Positions 10,468 through 22,644 of a stretch of 64,000 nt of DNA are shown here, piece by piece. Position 1 is the first letter of the stretch. The number at the start of each line of letters is the position of its first letter. The notes below the pieces were generated by a model, which was not told where the DNA came from, searched no databases, and worked only from the letters and a program-made list of their open reading frames with translations. Source of the stretch: Haematobia irritans (lineage: Eukaryota; Arthropoda; Insecta; Diptera; Muscidae); NCBI RefSeq assembly GCF_050003625.1, contig NC_134400.1:67040126-67104125 (forward strand), in the 5' to 3' direction. Position numbers and translations under genes: made by a program.

Positions 10468-12150
10468 GTGAGCATCACCTTTACAATCCATCATTGTTGA
10501 GTGAACTAGTTGCCAAATTGCCAATGAATCGTCAAATGGAGTGGGGAGAGAAATGTCTCTCGCTAAAAGAATCACCATCTATTTTGGACTTCAGTCAATG
10601 GTTGGAAACATTGCGCCGAGTTGCTAACATCGTCCACGATACTCTACCATACGCACCAAACGTCTCCACTAATCGTCGCCAAACCACAAACCCAAGCCGT
10701 AAGTTTGCATGCGTCGCCGTTAAAAATTGTGTTGTGTGCGAAGGAGTCTGTACGTCAGTTGGAAAATGTAAACAGTTTATACAAATGAGTACGGACGAAA
10801 AGTGGGAAAAAATAAAGAATTTAAAGGTTTGTTTCTGCTGTTTAAAGAAAGGCCATCAGTTAAGAGATTGCAGAAACAAAATTGCCTGTGGAAAAGATGA
10901 CTGCCAGAAATTCCATCACGTATTACTCCACAATGAAGTTGCTACCGAAGTTGGAAATTCCTCTGCTGTGCCGCAGCCTGAACAAAGAATTTGTCACGCT
11001 GTGGGTGAAACCGGTAACATTCTATTTCAGATTTTACCGGTCAAATTATATGGAAAAAATAAAATTATTTCCACTTACGCCTTTGTAGACGACGGTGCAA
11101 GCGTTTCTATGGTTGATAGTAAGATTGCTAATGAATTGGATTTGCAAGGTAAAAAGCAAAAATTATCACTTCAATGGCTTAATGAGCATTGTGTGGCACA
11201 AAATTGTGAAGTCATTGAAATGACTATTAGTGGAGTTGGAGCTGGAGACAAGCGGTATACTATGAAAAATGTTTATACAACGTCCAATTTATCTTTGCCA
11301 ATTCAAAGTTGTAGTTTACAAAATCTTGTAAAATGTAATGAAAATATTGATGTATCAAAAATAAAATTTGTTGACTATAAAAATGTTCAGCCAAAATTAA
11401 TAATCAGTCTTCATCATTGTTTTTTGACAGTACCTTTGGATGTGCCCCGCATATTGTCAGCCGCTGGACCGATTGCAACCACAACGAGATTAGGTGTCAT
11501 GGTGTATGGACCGACTGCTGGAACAAATCCTACAACAACAAGACGTGCTCTTCATGCTCGAAGGTACGAAAATAAAGAAGACGACTTACAAAGCTTAAAC
11601 GTTATGATGAAAAATTATTTTGATATGGAGAGCCTCGGGGTAAAAATAACAACAACAAAACTAATTCCGGCTGATGATGAACGTGCTTTAAAATTGCTAA
11701 ATGAATTCACAAGGGAAGTGGAATGTCGTCTTTTATGGAAGGAAAATATACCTCCTTTTCCCGAATCATATGAAATGGCCCTAAAACGTTTGTATTGTGT
11801 AGAAAAGAAGATGGCTCGTGACAGTGAGTATAGCCGCGTATATTGCCAAAAAATTAATGATTATTTATCCAAAGGCTATACCAGAAAAATTGAAGAAAAT
11901 GAAAAGCCGGTAAACAATGGCCATGTGTTTTATTTGCCGCACTTTGGGGTGCAAAATATAAACAAAAAAGGAATTCGTATTGTTTTCGACGCCGCAGCCG
12001 AGGTCCACAATATTTCATTGAACAAGTGCCTTTTGAGTGGACCAGACATAAACAATACGCTTATCTCAACAATTTTTAAATTTCGAGAAGCTCCAATTGC
12101 TGTATGTGGATATATTAAGGAAATGTTCCACCAGGTAAAAATCGCCAAAA
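10468..12150 (+). pseudogene. BEL copy 1: gag C-terminus, zinc knuckle, protease, start of RT
   Basis: An open frame runs from flanking bases (10455) to 12206. BEL sequence begins near EHHLYNPSLLS. It shows the end of the DUF1759 region (PMNRQMEWGEKCLSLKE), a zinc knuckle CFCCLKKGHQLRDC, and the protease start AFVDDGASVSMVDSKIANEL with the Asp-Asp-Gly active site of BEL elements. The RT follows. A 12-base in-frame deletion removes GGRY before ECRLLW. In RT motif A the catalytic Asp is Tyr (VCGYIKEMFHQV). At about 12148 a net 13-base deletion shifts the frame and ends this ORF with wrong residues. Confidence 0.85.
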
Positions 12151-14680
12151 TCAAAGATTCTTGTGGAGGAATGGAGACAAGAATAAAAAGGTCGACATTT
12201 ATGTAATGGAACGCATGATATTTGGTGCGACGTGCTCACCAGCTATAACTCAATTCGTCAAAAATATGAATGCCAAAAAATATTTGAAGCCGCCTCCTCG
12301 AGCCGTAAACGCAATACTCGAAAGACATTACGTTGACGATTACGTCGATTGTTTCCAAACTGAAAATGAAGCAGTGCAAGTGGTAAAAGATGTTATTAAA
12401 ATCCATGGTGCTGGAGGATTCGAACTGAGAAATATGATATCAAATTCAGAAAAAGTTTTGGAATCTTGTGGGCAATCGGCCAGTGGAATAGACGACAGCC
12501 GTGAGTTTTTAAGCAAAGATAATATTGAAAGAATTTTGGGTATACACTGGTTACCAAATGTAGACATATTTTGCTTCCGTTTAAATTTTCATAAAGTGGA
12601 AAGATCTATTTTAGAATTTGCCAAAGTGCCTTCCAAGCGTGAGATGCTTTCTCTAAATATGTCAATTTATGACCCATTTGGATTTTTGTGTGATTTCATG
12701 ATTACATCCAAAGTTTTGATGCAAAGAGTATGGAAAGCAGGTATAGAGTGGGACGAGGAGTTGCCGATTGAAATTTATAATCATTGGAAATTGTGGTTAA
12801 TGGAACTTAAAAGGCTGGAACAGTTTACTATATCTCGTTGCTATTTTAATGAATTTTTAAAATGTAAAGTAGACTTACACATATTTGCAGATGCGAGCGA
12901 AGAGGCGATGGCGACTGTTGCATATTGGCGTGTGGTAAGTGTGGATGAAATAAAAGTTATTTTCGTGATGGGAAAATCTTCTTGTGCCCCTACAATATAT
13001 CATACTATACCCAAACTAGAACTGCAGGCAGCAGTTATGGGTGTCCGGATGAAGGATTTAATAATTTCTAATCATACAAAAAATATTAATAAAATTTATT
13101 TTTGGACAGATTCCCATACTGTCATACGATGGATTAATTCTGACCACCGGAAATATAAACAATACGTGGCCAATAGGGTGGCAGAAATTTTGGAAGGCAG
13201 CGGAATGGATAATTGGAATTGGTGTCCTGGAACAAAAAACCCAGCTGATGAAGCAACACGGGCTAAATATCCCATAAAGTACGAGGCGGACGGACGGTGG
13301 AAAAACGGACCAGATTTTTTGAAATTGGATGAATCCCAGTGGCCAACAGAATCAAACATGGAAAATTATGAAGATTCTACCAATTCCGAATTGAGATCAA
13401 AATTTGTCTTTCTGGTGGCTCGTCAGGTTTGTTCCATAATTCCTGATATTAATCGATTTTCAAAATATTCCAGATTAAAACGTACAATGGCTTGGGTACA
13501 TCGTTACATACAAAATTTATATCGGAAAATCAAGAATATTGGCTTAATTAAAGGCGAGTTGTCTGTTGAAGAAAATGCATGGGCTGAGATGTATTTATGT
13601 CGACGTATTCAAAGTGAAGTTTTTTCTGAAGAAATTGCTGATATTGGACAACAAGGGCATGTGGGTAAAGACAGTAAAATAAAGATGTTGAACCCACGCA
13701 TCGGTGAAGATGGATTATTGAGAGTATCTGGACGTATTCAGAATGCACCAAGTCTATCCATCCAGTCAAAAAATCCCATCATTCTTCCAAATCAACATTG
13801 CTTTACACGCCTGCTAGTGGAGTCGTATCATGTAAAATTTTGCCACATCAATATGTCAACTGTAATAAGTGAAGTGCGATTGAAGTTTTGGGTACCATCA
13901 ATTCGTCGTTTGTTGAACAGTATACAATCTCGATGTCAAGTTTGCCGCATACGAAGGGCGAAGCCTCGTCAACCACAAATGGCCCCTTTGCCGATAGACC
14001 GTGTAACTCCATATATTCGTGCCTTCACTCACACCGGTGTGGATTATTTTGGACCTATTAATGTCACCATTCGTCGCCAACGAGAGAAGAGGTGGATCGC
14101 CTTATTCACCTGTTTGACCATACGTGCTATCCACTTGGAGATAGCGCCTGATCTTTCCAGTGATTCCTGTCTACTTTGCATCAGAAATTTTATAAATCGT
14201 AGAGGTGTGCCACTTGTAATCCGTAGTGACAACGGCACTAATTTTATTGGAATTGAAAAAGAATTGCAGGGTGAGCAAAATTTTATTGATAATAATAAAA
14301 TGTCTTCGTCCCTTACAGCATTGGGCATTCAATGGAAATTCAACACTCCTGCAAATCCTAGCGAAGGTGGTGCCTGGGAGAGACTAGTGCAGTGGGTGAA
14401 GAAGGCCCTTTATGCGATGTTGCGCGAACATTCACCACGGCTGGAGACTCTACAAAGCTTTTTAATAGAAGCTGAGAATATGATAAATTCTCGACCATTG
14501 ACACATTTGGCTGTTACACCGGAGGACCCTGACCCACTGACACCAAACCACTTTTTATTGGGCTGTGCCAATTCGACCCAAACGCCAGCGCCATACGAAC
14601 CTCGTTTAATGTGTCTGAGAAAGCAGTGGAGAATTGTCAAAAATTTGAAGAACGGGCTGTGGCACCAATGGGTTAGAGAA
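12151..14680 (+). pseudogene. BEL copy 1: RT, RNase H and integrase
   Basis: The frame resumes after the 13-base loss (ORF from 12161). It has RT motif YVDDYVD, then the connection/RNase H part (IFADASEEAMATVAYW, WTDSHTVIRWI), an integrase zinc region (H-H-C-C with CQVCRIRR) and the catalytic core: D in HTGVDYFGP, D in IRSDNGTNF, E in GGAWERLVQ. It reads on into the inserted Jockey-type fragment at 14681, giving a 1,010-codon chimeric frame ending at 15193. The integrase would join element DNA to the chromosome. The frame is broken upstream, so no complete polyprotein can be made. Confidence 0.85.
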
Positions 14681-15426
14681 CACATTAAGGATTTAAAGAA
14701 GAAGATAGCACCAGCCGTGGGAATTTTGTATAAGTTTAAAAATAAACTAAGTATGAAGGTAAAGTTAATGATTTACCAGGCATTGATACACTCCCATTTG
14801 AACTATTTGGCAATTGTATATGCATTCAATAAGAATTGTGCTGCTATGAGATCTTTGCAACGTATGCAGAATAAGGCCTTAAAAATACTATATGGTCTAC
14901 CTTTAACATACCCAACAATCTCATTGTACAATGATGTTTCGAAAACTATACTGCCTATTTATGGATTATATGAATGTCAAGCTTTAATATTCGTTTACAG
15001 AAACATACATAATATCGGACATCAAACGATTGTTTTTTCTCAAAACCAACTTGAATTCAATACGCGAAATCAGTCTAATCTTCGAATTCCAAGATGTAGA
15101 TTGGAAAGATGTAAACAAAGAATTGATTATAGGGGAGGAGTAAAATTTAACAATTTACCCATTAACGTAAAGAATTTCTGTCTTCAAAACTAGACGTAAG
15201 TCGTATTTATGTGAAAGATTTGAAACGCTTCTTTTGTAAGTCAAGTAATTTTGAAATAACATTAATTTGAAGTCCTTATTGTTATTATTTCATTTTCTTT
15301 TGACTAACCTATAGGTTTTGTATTGTATCTATTGCCAACTTGCCTCTTTAAAGCCTTTAATTGGCGCTGAGGCCGCATTTTACTGAGCTTAATATATTAT
15401 ATGAATTATTTAAATAAAAAAAAAAA
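14681..15426 (+). mobile_element. 5'-truncated Jockey-type non-LTR fragment inserted in BEL copy 1
   Basis: Interrupts BEL between GGGTTAGAGAA and TACTTACCTGAG (continuous in copy 3). It encodes the C-terminal RT region of a Jockey/CR1-like ORF2: KLMIYQALIHSHLNYLAIVY and RMQNKALKI, with a 3' UTR and an A11 tail before TACTT. A target duplication is not obvious. A 9-base loss relative to copy 2 (after VKN) shifts the frame near its end. Confidence 0.85.
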
Positions 15427-15783
15427 TACTTACCTGAGCTCACTAGACGTACTAAGTGGTGTCTGCCAACTCATCCCCTAAACATAGGAAGCCTTGTTTT
15501 CATATGCGACTCCGACCTTCCTCGATCTCAATGAAAACGCGGCAGAATTGTTGAGCTATTTACTGGCAAAGATGGCGTGGCGCGTTCGGCAAAAGTTAGC
15601 ACCAGTTCTGGAGTTTATAGAAGGCCAATTTCCAAGCTCGCTGTTTTGGATGTCGATGCCAGCGGAGATGTTGGTGAAGCCTCCCCATCCGGGTCATTTC
15701 ACGGGGTGGAGGATGTCAATGATGGCACCCCTAAAGATGGCAACACTAAAATGGGCAATGCGAGTGGGTTCGATGGGGTTTGA
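15427..15783 (+). pseudogene. BEL copy 1: C-terminal DUF5641-like end of pol
   Basis: Remainder of the BEL polyprotein after the Jockey insertion: the region reading GSLVFICDSDLPR-like sequence, then ARSAKVSTSSGVYRRPISKL, which matches the C-terminal domain after BEL integrases, ending GFDGV stop. A base change alters the SQWK block relative to copies 2 and 3. Confidence 0.75.
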
Positions 15784-15794
15784 ACCGCATCCGC

Positions 15795-16480
15795 TGAACA
15801 ATAATTTTATTGATATTCATTATATACATTATATACCTTTGTTTGTATTCGTAATTTGTTAGCGTTCCTTTTTTCATATAAAAGCCCTTCAGGCCTTGAT
15901 TTTGTCCCTTTCTGCTGGACACAAAAAACATGTAAAGGCCGGTATGCACCTCTAGCGAAATTTTCGGTAGCAAAAATTTATTTAAGTCTACAACAAAAAA
16001 ACAGGGCTGTGTACACAAATTTTAAACCAGCTAATCGCTTTTAAAAATTGTTAATATATGTTCCAAATATTCCTGAAATAAATTGTTTATTATTTACAGA
16101 CCTTTTAAACTTTTACGCACACAATGATTGTAATAAATTAAATGTTTGCTGCCAAAATATGCTTTTGACAACCCTGTTATTTTTTATTAGAGGTGCGTAC
16201 CAGCTTACGAAATTGAACGCTACCGAAAATTTCGTTAGCATAAATAGCAATGCATTTCTTATGGGAATGAAATTTTTCGCCAGAGGTGCATACCGGACTT
16301 AAGCATTGTAATAATCTTTAAATTTTCATTGTATTTTATATAATTCTTTTATAGCAAATAAACAACAATCATCCTTTGTACATCCAACCTTTAAGCAATT
16401 CGAGTTTTCGTTGGAATTGTATTACCGCCAAGATTGGTATACTTTGGGTGGTTTATTTCGTGTCAGATGCAGAGAGGACA
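15795..16480 (+). repeat. BEL LTR a (between copies 1 and 2), with a nested MITE
   Basis: Sequence from TGAACAATAATTTTATTG to AGAGAGGACA; without the MITE and its duplicated TAA it is 319 bp, the same as LTR b. The right end is supported by LTRs c and d, where the flank diverges right after GAGGACAT. The left boundary is uncertain by about 15 bases because no 5' flank exists. It contains TATATAA and AAATAAAC, possible promoter and polyadenylation signals. Confidence 0.7.
15936..16299. mobile_element. 364-bp MITE, PIF/Harbinger-like, in LTR a
   Basis: TIRs of about 25 bp: AGGCCGGTATGCACCTCTAG at the left and its counterpart AGTCCGGTATGCACCTCTGG read from the right. It is flanked by TAA (15933-15935 and 16300-16302); the empty site is visible in LTR b (CATGTAAGCATTG). 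A 3-bp TAA duplication fits PIF/Harbinger. No coding capacity. Confidence 0.85.
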
Positions 16481-16824
16481 TTTTTATTTGATGTTTTATT
16501 TGAAGTTTAACCCGACGAAGTTGCCGATTTATGTGATGCTTAAAACCAAAATTTTATTGATGCCGACAAGCTTATTAGCTGTTTAATGCCGCCAAAAGCC
16601 GAAATTCGATGATTATAAGCAGTTAATTTATTATTGTATTGCCGTAAACATAATTTATTGTTTGATAAGAAGCACAAATTTATTAAGCAAGGCCGTAACA
16701 ATAGTCGCCGTTACAACCTGTCTATGTGTAATGTATTTCTGAAGGAATTTGCCAATTATTGTCCTCAGAATTTTGTTTGTGAAGCTGTGTTCCGTATTGG
16801 TTTGAATTCTGCCCTGTCTATTTA
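16481..16824 (+). other. BEL leader between LTR and gag, with a broken pre-gag reading frame
   Basis: One frame reads as protein-like sequence (PDEVADLCDA, stop, NQNFIDADKLISCLMPPKAE, stops, then a 63-codon open stretch ending SALSI). The last stop overlaps the gag start as TAATG (16821-16825). It is either a degraded extra N-terminal part of gag or a separate small ORF. No homology recognised. The same layout lies at 23332-23675. No tRNA primer site was recognised just after the LTR. Confidence 0.4.
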
Positions 16825-17935
16825 ATGTCAAGGATCAAGCGATCGAATCAAGGTAAACCCTCAGCCCGTTTTGACCAATACCTCGTCGATATGAGCCTAT
16901 TACATTCGCCACCAAATACCCCATCAATTTCTTCAAATGCAATGCTCCTCAATCAAGGAAACGTAAGTACACAGCCAATTCTTGAGCCGGAGGAATCTAC
17001 AAACAAGCAGTCTGCTGGCAGAGAAGTCGAAGGGAAAAAAGAAGTTAATAGCCAAAAACAACAAAAGCCAAAAGTCGTCGATTCATCGGGTGAGTTAGAA
17101 AAGCAAGTGAAAAATATGCAAGAAGTGCAACAACAAACACAGCAGCAGATGTTACAGATGCAGCAGCAGATGTTACAAATGCAGACAATGCTGCAAAATC
17201 AATTAAAATCACAAGAAAGCCAAATGCTGCAATTAAAGAAAGATGTGGTTGACATATTGACTTCGCAGCAAGCGCAGCCGTCCGTCCAGAGTACTCAGCC
17301 AACACAACAGCAGCCGTCGACATTGGAGTCAATAAATATACACAATTTATCAATACCGCCGCCACAGTCAACCACCACCGCCGCCAATAATGCCACAATT
17401 AGTCTCGCCATCGCAAGTAACGCAACAATTTCAGCAACCGCCATTGGGTTTGCAATGTGAACCAGCCCAGGAGCAACGAAATAGTGTTTTAAACACTCCA
17501 AACCCTTATTATATTAATTTGCCACAAAAGAAAATTTACCCTCTTCCAATATTTTCAGGCTTACCCGAACAATGGCCAACTTTCGCCGAATCGTTCTACA
17601 ATACAACCGATGAATTCCAGTATAATAATTTGCACAATATAATGCGCCTAAAAGAATCATTGAAAGGAAGTGTCCGTGAGTCTGTTGAATGTTTATTGGG
17701 AAGCTCTGAAAATGTTGCAGCTGTAATGAGTCATTTAAAGGAAACTTTCGGCAGACCGGAACAACTCATAAAAAGCCAGATCGACAAAGTCAGAAAAATT
17801 CCGCGTTTGGTGAATGATAATTTGGAAGCCTTGGTAAGTTTCGCCAACAAGACATCAACCATGGCAACATTCCTGAAGAACGCTCGTGTTGAGCATCACC
17901 TGTACAATCCATCATTGTTGAGTGTGCGAAGGAGT
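16825..17935 (+). pseudogene. BEL copy 2: gag
   Basis: Starts MSRIKRSNQGKPSARFDQYL. A long Gln-rich, probably coiled-coil stretch with repeated QQQMLQMQ follows (residues about 90-145). Near 17370-17390, in a CCACCACCGCCGCC run, the frame must change by +1 to enter MPQLVSPSQVTQQ and the DUF1759 capsid-like region (LPIFSGLPEQWPTFAESFYN). The same frame change is in copy 3, so it predates their separation or is a translational shift. A deletion of about 230 bases, with GTG at both edges, joins PSLLS to the downstream cysteine region at 17935 and breaks the frame. Gag forms the particle. Confidence 0.8.
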
Positions 17936-18923
17936 CTGTACGTCAGTTGGAAAATGTAAACAGTTTATACAAATGAGTACGGACGAAAAGTGGGAAAAAA
18001 TAAAGAATTTAAAGGTTTGTTTCTGCTGTTTAAAGAAAGGCCATCAGTTAAGAGATTGCAGAAACAAAATTGCCTGTGGAAAAGATGACTGCCAGAAATT
18101 CCATCACGTATTACTCCACAATGAAGTTGCTACCGAAGTTGGAAATTCCTCTGCTGTGCCGCAGCCTGAACAAAGAATTTGTCACGCTGTGGGTGAAACC
18201 GGTAACATTCTATTTCAGATTTTACCGGTCAAATTATATGGAAAAAATAAAATTATTTCCACTTACGCCTTTGTAGACGACGGTGCAAGCGTTTCTATGG
18301 TTGATAGTAAGATTGCTAATGAATTGGATTTGCAAGGTAAAAAGCAAAAATTATCACTTCAATGGCTTAATGAGCATTGTGTGGCACAAAATTGTGAAGT
18401 CATTGAAATGACTATTAGTGGAGTTGGAGCTGGAGACAAGCGGTATACTATGAAAAATGTTTATACAACGTCCAATTTATCTTTGCCAATTCAAAGTTGT
18501 AGTTTACAAAATCTTGTAAAATGTAATGAAAATATTGATGTATCAAAAATAAAATTTGTTGACTATATAAATGTTCAGCCAAAATTAATAATCAGTCTTC
18601 ATCATTGTTTTTTGACAGTACCTTTGGATGTGCCCCGCATATTGTCAGCCGCTGGACCGATTGCAACCACAACGAGATTAGGTGTCATGGTGTATGGACC
18701 GACTGCTGGAACAAATCCTACAACAACAAGACGTGCTCTTCATGCTCGAAGGTACGAAAATAAAGAAGACGACTTACAAAGCTTAAACGTTATGATGAAA
18801 AATTATTTTGATATGGAGAGCCTCGGGGTAAAAATAACAACAACAAAACTAATTCCGGCTGATGATGAACGTGCTTTAAAATTGCTAAATGAATTCACAA
18901 GGGAAGTGGGTGGCAGATATTAA
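17936..18923 (+). pseudogene. BEL copy 2: zinc knuckle, protease, start of RT
   Basis: After the deletion the frame runs CEGVCTSVGKCKQF, zinc knuckle CFCCLKKGHQLRDC and protease AFVDDGASVSMVD. It stops at 18923, where the GAA codon of copy 3 is TAA (after VGGRY). This nonsense change is private to copy 2. Confidence 0.85.
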
Positions 18924-21883
18924 TGTCGTCTTTTATGGAAGGAAAATATACCTCCTTTTCCCGAATCATATGAAATGGCCATAAAACGTTTGTATTGTGT
19001 AGAAAAGAAGATGGCTCGTGACAGTGAGTATAGCCGCGTATATTGCCAAAAAATTAATGATTATTTATCCAAAGGCTATACCAGAAAAATTGAAGAAAAT
19101 GAAAAGCCGATAAACAATGGCCGTGTGTTTTATTTGCCGCACTTTGGGGTGCAAAATATAAACAAAAAAGGAATTCGTATTGTTTTCGACGCCGCAGCCG
19201 AGGTCCACAATATTTCATTGAACAAGTGCCTTTTGAGTGGACCAGACATAAACAATACGCTTATCTCAACAATTTTTAAATTTCGAGAAGCTCCAATTGC
19301 TGTATGTGGATATATTAAGGAAATGTTCCACCAGGTAAAAATCGCCAAAGAGGACCAAGACTGTCAAAGATTCTTGTGGAGGAATGGAGACAAGAATAAA
19401 AAGGTCGACATTTATGTAATGGAACGCATGATATTTGGTGCGACGTGCTCACCAGCTATAGCTCAATTCGTCAAAAATATGAATGCCAAAAAATATTTGA
19501 AGCCGTCTCCTCGAGCCGTAAACGCAATACTCGAAAGACATTACGTTGACGATTACGTCGATTGTTTCCAAACTGAAAATGAAGCAGTGCAAGTGGTAAA
19601 AGATGTTATTAAAATCCATGGTGCTGGAGGATTCGAAATGAGAAATATGATATCAAATTCAGAAAAAGTTTTGGAATCTTGTGGGCAATCGGCCAGTGGA
19701 ATAGACGACAGCCGTGAGTTTTTAAGCAAAGATAATATTGAAAGAATTTTGGGTATACACTGGTTACCAAATGTAGACATATTTTGCTTCCGTTTAAATT
19801 TTCATAAAGTGGAAAGATCTATTTTAGAATTTGCCAAAGTGCCTTCCAAGCGTGAGATGCTTTCTCTAAATATGTCAATTTATGACCCATTTGGATTTTT
19901 GTGTGATTTCATGATTACATCCAAAGTTTTGATGCAAAGAGTATGGAAAGCAGGTATAGAGTGGGACGAGGAGTTGCCGATTGAAATTTATAATCATTGG
20001 AAATTGTGGTTAATGGAACTTAAAAGGCTGGAACAGTTTACTATATCTCGTTGCTATTTTAATGAATTTTTAAAATGTAAAGTAGACTTACACATATTTG
20101 CAGATGCGAGCGAAGAGGCGATGGCGACTGTTGCATATTGGCGTGTGGTAAGTGTGGATGAAATAAAAGTTATTTTCGTGATGGGAAAATCTTCTTGTGC
20201 CCCTACAAAATATCATACTATACCCAAACTAGAACTGCAGGCAGCAGTTATGGGTGTCCGGATGAAGGATTTAATAATTTCTAATCGTACAAAAAATATT
20301 AATAAAATTTATTTTTGGACAGATTCCCATACTGTCATACGATGGATTAATTCTGACCACCGGAAATATAAACAATACGTGGCCAATAGGGTGGCAGAAA
20401 TTTTGGAAGGCAGCGGAATGGATAATTGGAATTGGTGTCCTGGAACAAAAAACCCAGCTGATGAAGCAACACGGGCTAAATATCCCATAAAGTACGAGGC
20501 GGACGGACGGTGGAAAAACGGACCAGATTTTTTGAAATTGGATGAATCCCAGTGGCCAACAGAATCAAACATGGAAAATTATGAAGATTCTACCAATTCC
20601 GAATTGAGATCAAAATTTGTCTTTCTGGTGGCTCGTCAGGTTTGTTCCATAATTCCTGATATTAATCGATTTTCAAAATATTCCAGATTAAAACGTACAA
20701 TGGCTTGGGTACATCGTTACATACAAAATTTATATCGGAAAATCAAGAATATTGGCTTAATTAAAGGCGAGTTGTCTGTTGAAGAAAATGCATGGGCTGA
20801 GATGTATTTATGTCGACGTATTCAAAGTGAAGTTTTTTCTGAAGAAATTGCTGATATTGGACAACAAGGGCATGTGGGTAAAGACAGTAAAATAAAGATG
20901 TTGAACCCACGCATCGGTGAAGATGGATTATTGAGAGTATCTGGACGTATTCAGAATGCACCAAGTCTGTCCATCCAGTCAAAAAATCCCATCATTCTTC
21001 CAAATCAACATTGCTTTACACGCCTGCTAGTGGAGTCGTATCATGTAAAATTTAATATATCAACTGTAATAAGTGAAGTGCGATTGAAGTTTTGGGTACC
21101 ATCAATTCGTCGTTTGTTGAACAGTATACAATCTCGATGTCAAGTTTGCCGCATACGAAGGGCGAAGCCTCGTCAACCACAAATGGCCCCTTTGCCGATA
21201 GACCGTGTAACTCCATATATTCGTGCCTTCACTCACACCGGTGTGGATTATTTTGGACCTATTAATGTCACCATTCGTCGCCAACGAGAGAAGAGGTGGA
21301 TCGCCTTATTCACCTGTTTGACCATACGTGCTATCCACTTGGAGATAGCGCCTGATCTTTCCAGTGATTCCTGTCTACTTTGCATCAGAAATTTTATAAA
21401 TCGTAGAGGTGTGCCACTTGTAATCCGTAGTGACAACGGCACTAATTTTATTGGAATTGAAAAAGAATTGCAGGGTGAGCAAAATTTTATTGATAATAAT
21501 AAAATGTCTTCGTCCCTTACAGCATTGGGCATTCAATGGAAATTCAACACTCCTGCAAATCCTAGCGAAGGTGGTGCCTGGGAGAGACTAGTGCAGTCGG
21601 TGAAGAAGGCCCTTTATGCGATGTTGCGCGAACATTCACCACGGCTGGAGACTCTACAAAGCTTTTTAATAGAAGCTGAGAATATGATAAATTCTGGACC
21701 ATTGACACATTTGGCTGTTACACCGGAGGACCCTGACCCACTAACACCAAACCACTTTTTATTGGGCTGTGCCAATTCGACCCAAACGCCAGCGCCATAC
21801 GAACCTCGTTTAATGTGTCTGAGAAAGCAGTGGAGAATTGTCAAAAATTTGAAGAACGGGCTGTGGCACCAATGGGTTAGAGA
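18924..21883 (+). pseudogene. BEL copy 2: RT, RNase H, integrase (open frame, fused downstream to Jockey sequence)
   Basis: Open from 18975 (and upstream to the stop) through 22454, 1,159 codons including the inserted fragment. Unlike copies 1 and 3 it keeps the RT stretch KEDQDCQRFLWRNGDKNKK, so the RT frame is continuous. Motif A still has Tyr for the catalytic Asp (CGYIKEMFHQV); YVDDYVD is intact. Integrase D, D and E are present (VDYFGP, SDNGTNF, GAWERL). A 9-base deletion removes CHI plus part of NM from the integrase zinc region (YHVKFNIST). R to G occurs at INSGPL. Confidence 0.85.
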
Positions 21884-22644
21884 ACACATTAAGGATTTAA
21901 AGAAGAAGATAGCACCAGCCGTGGGAATTTTGTATAAGTTTAAAAATAAACTAAGTATGAAGGTAAAGTTAATGATTTACCAGGCATTGATACACTCCCA
22001 TTTGAACTATTTGGCAATTGTATATGCATTCAATAAGAATTGTGCTGCTATGAGATCTTTGCAACGTATGCAGAATAAGGCCTTAAAAATAGTATATGGT
22101 CTACCTTTAACATACCCAACAATCTCATTGTACAATGATGTTTCGAAAACTATACTGCCTATTTATGGATTATATGAATGTCAAGCTTTAATATTCGTTT
22201 ACAGAAACATACATAATATCGGACATCAAACGATTGTTTTTTCTCAAAACCAACTTGAATTCAATACGCGAAATCAGTCTAATCTTCGAATTCCAAGATG
22301 TAGATTGGAAAGATGTAAACAAAGAATTGATTATAGGGGAGGAGTAAAATTTAACAATTTACCCATTAACGTAAAGAATTCGGAAAGAATTTCTGTCTTC
22401 AAAACTAGATGTAAGTCGTATTTATGTGAAAGATTTGAAACGCTTCTTTTGTAAGTCAAGTAATTTTGAAATAACATTAATTTGAAGTCCTTATTGTTAT
22501 TATTTCATTTTCTTTTGACTAACCTATAGGTTTTGTATTGTATCTATTGCCAACTTGCCTCTTTAAAGCCTTTAATTGGCGCTGAGGCCGCATTTTACTG
22601 AGCTTAATATATTATATGAATTATTTAAATAAAAAAAAAAAAAA
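21884..22644 (+). mobile_element. Jockey-type 3' fragment in BEL copy 2 (same site as in copy 1)
   Basis: Same insertion point and same 5' truncation as 14681-15426, so one event inherited by both copies. The frame stays open here to NVKNSERISVFKTRCKSYL and the stop at 22454, the usual end of a Jockey-type ORF2. The 3' UTR and A14 tail end before TACTTACC. Confidence 0.85.

Noticed and set aside
17045..17398. 117-codon minus frame opposite BEL gag
   Set aside because: Shadow of the Gln-rich gag stretch, repeated only because gag is repeated.
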